Shown in pieces: positions 4,630 through 5,181 of a stretch of DNA of 5,181 nucleotides. Every line of letters begins with the position of its first letter. Within the stretch, counting starts at the first letter, position 1. Position numbers and translations under genes: made by a program. Under the pieces are notes generated by a model. That model had not been told where the DNA came from. It saw only the letters and a list, made by a program, of their open reading frames with translations, and did not search any database. The stretch comes from Ramlibacter sp. (GTDB lineage: Bacteria > Pseudomonadota > Gammaproteobacteria > Burkholderiales > Burkholderiaceae_C), in NCBI GenBank assembly GCA_025351615.1, contig JANXVP010000090.1:1-5181 (forward strand), read 5' to 3'.

Positions 4630-5181
4630 ATGCGAATCGAACACCTTCGCCAACGCCTGCGTGCCCTGGGCGCCCGGCCCGCGCACGAGCAGCGGGTGCT
4701 GCGGCTGTGGTCGCAGGCTTTGCCGCAGGACAGCGGGCGGCGCAGGACCGAAGACTTCCTGCCGGCGCAACTGCGCGCGGGCCTGCCGGCACTTGAGGCG
4801 GAACTGCGCGGCCTCGCCAGCTTGCGCAGCGAGCACCCGGCCGCGGACGGCTCGGCACGCTTGCTGGTTGAGCTCGCCGACGGCCAGACCGTGGAAAGCG
4901 TGCTGCTGCCGCGCGACGGGCTCTGTGTTTCCTCGCAGGTCGGGTGTGCCGTCGGCTGCGTGTTCTGCATGACCGGCCGCGAGGGGCTGGTCCGCCAGCT
5001 CGAAAGCGCCGAGATCATCGCCCAAGTGGCCCTGGCGCGTAGCCAGCGGGTCGTGAAAAAGGTGGTGTTCATGGGCATGGGCGAGCCCGCGCACAACCTG
5101 GACAACGTCATGGACGCCATCGACCTGCTCGGCACAGTGGGCAACATCGGGCATAAGAACCTGGTGGTGTCGACCGTCGGC
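4630..5181 (+). CDS. RlmN/Cfr-family radical SAM protein, N-terminal part (runs off the window)
   Basis: The first 184 codons are present and the frame is still open at the window end. The N-terminal 90 or so residues form a helical/RNA-binding-like accessory region that I do not match closely to canonical RlmN. The radical SAM core then begins with LCVSSQVGC: C106, C110 and C113 form the CX3CX2C motif for the 4Fe-4S cluster, and C99 lies seven residues before the first cluster cysteine, like C118 of E. coli RlmN. FMGMGEPAHNLDNV (147-160) provides the SAM-binding GEP motif, and GHKNLVVSTVG (174-184) follows. The second catalytic cysteine would be beyond the window. RlmN methylates C2 of A2503 in 23S rRNA and A37 of some tRNAs; the FCMTGREGL wording here, instead of the usual FCSTGxxGF, suggests a paralogue. 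ATG 4630 is the first plausible start, although no clear Shine-Dalgarno precedes it. Confidence 0.9.
   Translation, partial: MRIEHLRQRLRALGARPAHEQRVLRLWSQALPQDSGRRRTEDFLPAQLRAGLPALEAELRGLASLRSEHPAADGSARLLVELADGQTVESVLLPRDGLCVSSQVGCAVGCVFCMTGREGLVRQLESAEIIAQVALARSQRVVKKVVFMGMGEPAHNLDNVMDAIDLLGTVGNIGHKNLVVSTVG

Noticed and set aside
4445..4972. 175-codon + strand frame beginning MIVIPAKAGIQ
   Set aside because: The VIPAKAGIQ...FPAFAGMT wording is the well-known false translation of this palindromic repeat, and it continues out of frame through the radical SAM gene.

Overview
The window looks like chromosomal DNA from a GC-rich Pseudomonadota species, probably a beta- or gammaproteobacterium. 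The evidence is strong G/C bias at third codon positions, close resemblance of every recognisable protein to proteobacterial families, an enhancer-type (sigma-54) promoter, and a palindromic intergenic repeat of the GTCATTCCCGCG...GCGGGAATCCA kind common in those groups. A narrower assignment cannot be made from sequence alone. All supported genes are on the + strand.

Region 1 (1-2905) is the downstream part of a tightly packed operon. It holds the C-terminus of a family-3 periplasmic solute-binding protein, a polar-amino-acid-type ABC ATPase, a PfkB-family sugar-acid kinase (2-ketogluconate kinase or KDG kinase type) and a GhrB/KguD-type D-2-hydroxyacid dehydrogenase. The last two junctions are ATGA start/stop overlaps. 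The kinase/reductase pair fits a kgu-like route: 2-ketogluconate is phosphorylated to 2-keto-6-phosphogluconate, which is reduced to 6-phosphogluconate for the Entner-Doudoroff pathway. Pairing this with an amino-acid-type importer is unusual and suggests a sugar-acid or amino-sugar-acid substrate.

Region 2 (2906-3728) starts with an intergenic stretch containing an inverted repeat and a weak promoter candidate. A 72-residue unrecognised small ORF with a good ribosome binding site follows, then a complete DUF1348 (NTF2/SnoaL-like) protein.

Region 3 (3729-4316) is a cyanase gene, cynS, with all three catalytic residues. Its upstream region carries a consensus-spaced sigma-54 promoter (TGGCAC-N5-TTGCTT) and, directly adjacent, a near-match to the NtrC operator. 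This implies nitrogen-controlled use of cyanate as a nitrogen source. No CynT carbonic anhydrase or CynR regulator is present in the window.

Region 4 (4317-4629) has no gene. It contains a 20-bp tandem array that appears to be an expansion of the outer arm of the adjoining palindromic element, and then the complete element, a pair of hairpins in inverted orientation. The roughly 100 bases after it hold no recognisable promoter or RNA gene.

Region 5 (4630-5181) is the first 184 codons of an RlmN/Cfr-family radical SAM protein that runs off the window. It has the CX3CX2C cluster motif and the upstream catalytic cysteine but diverges from canonical RlmN.
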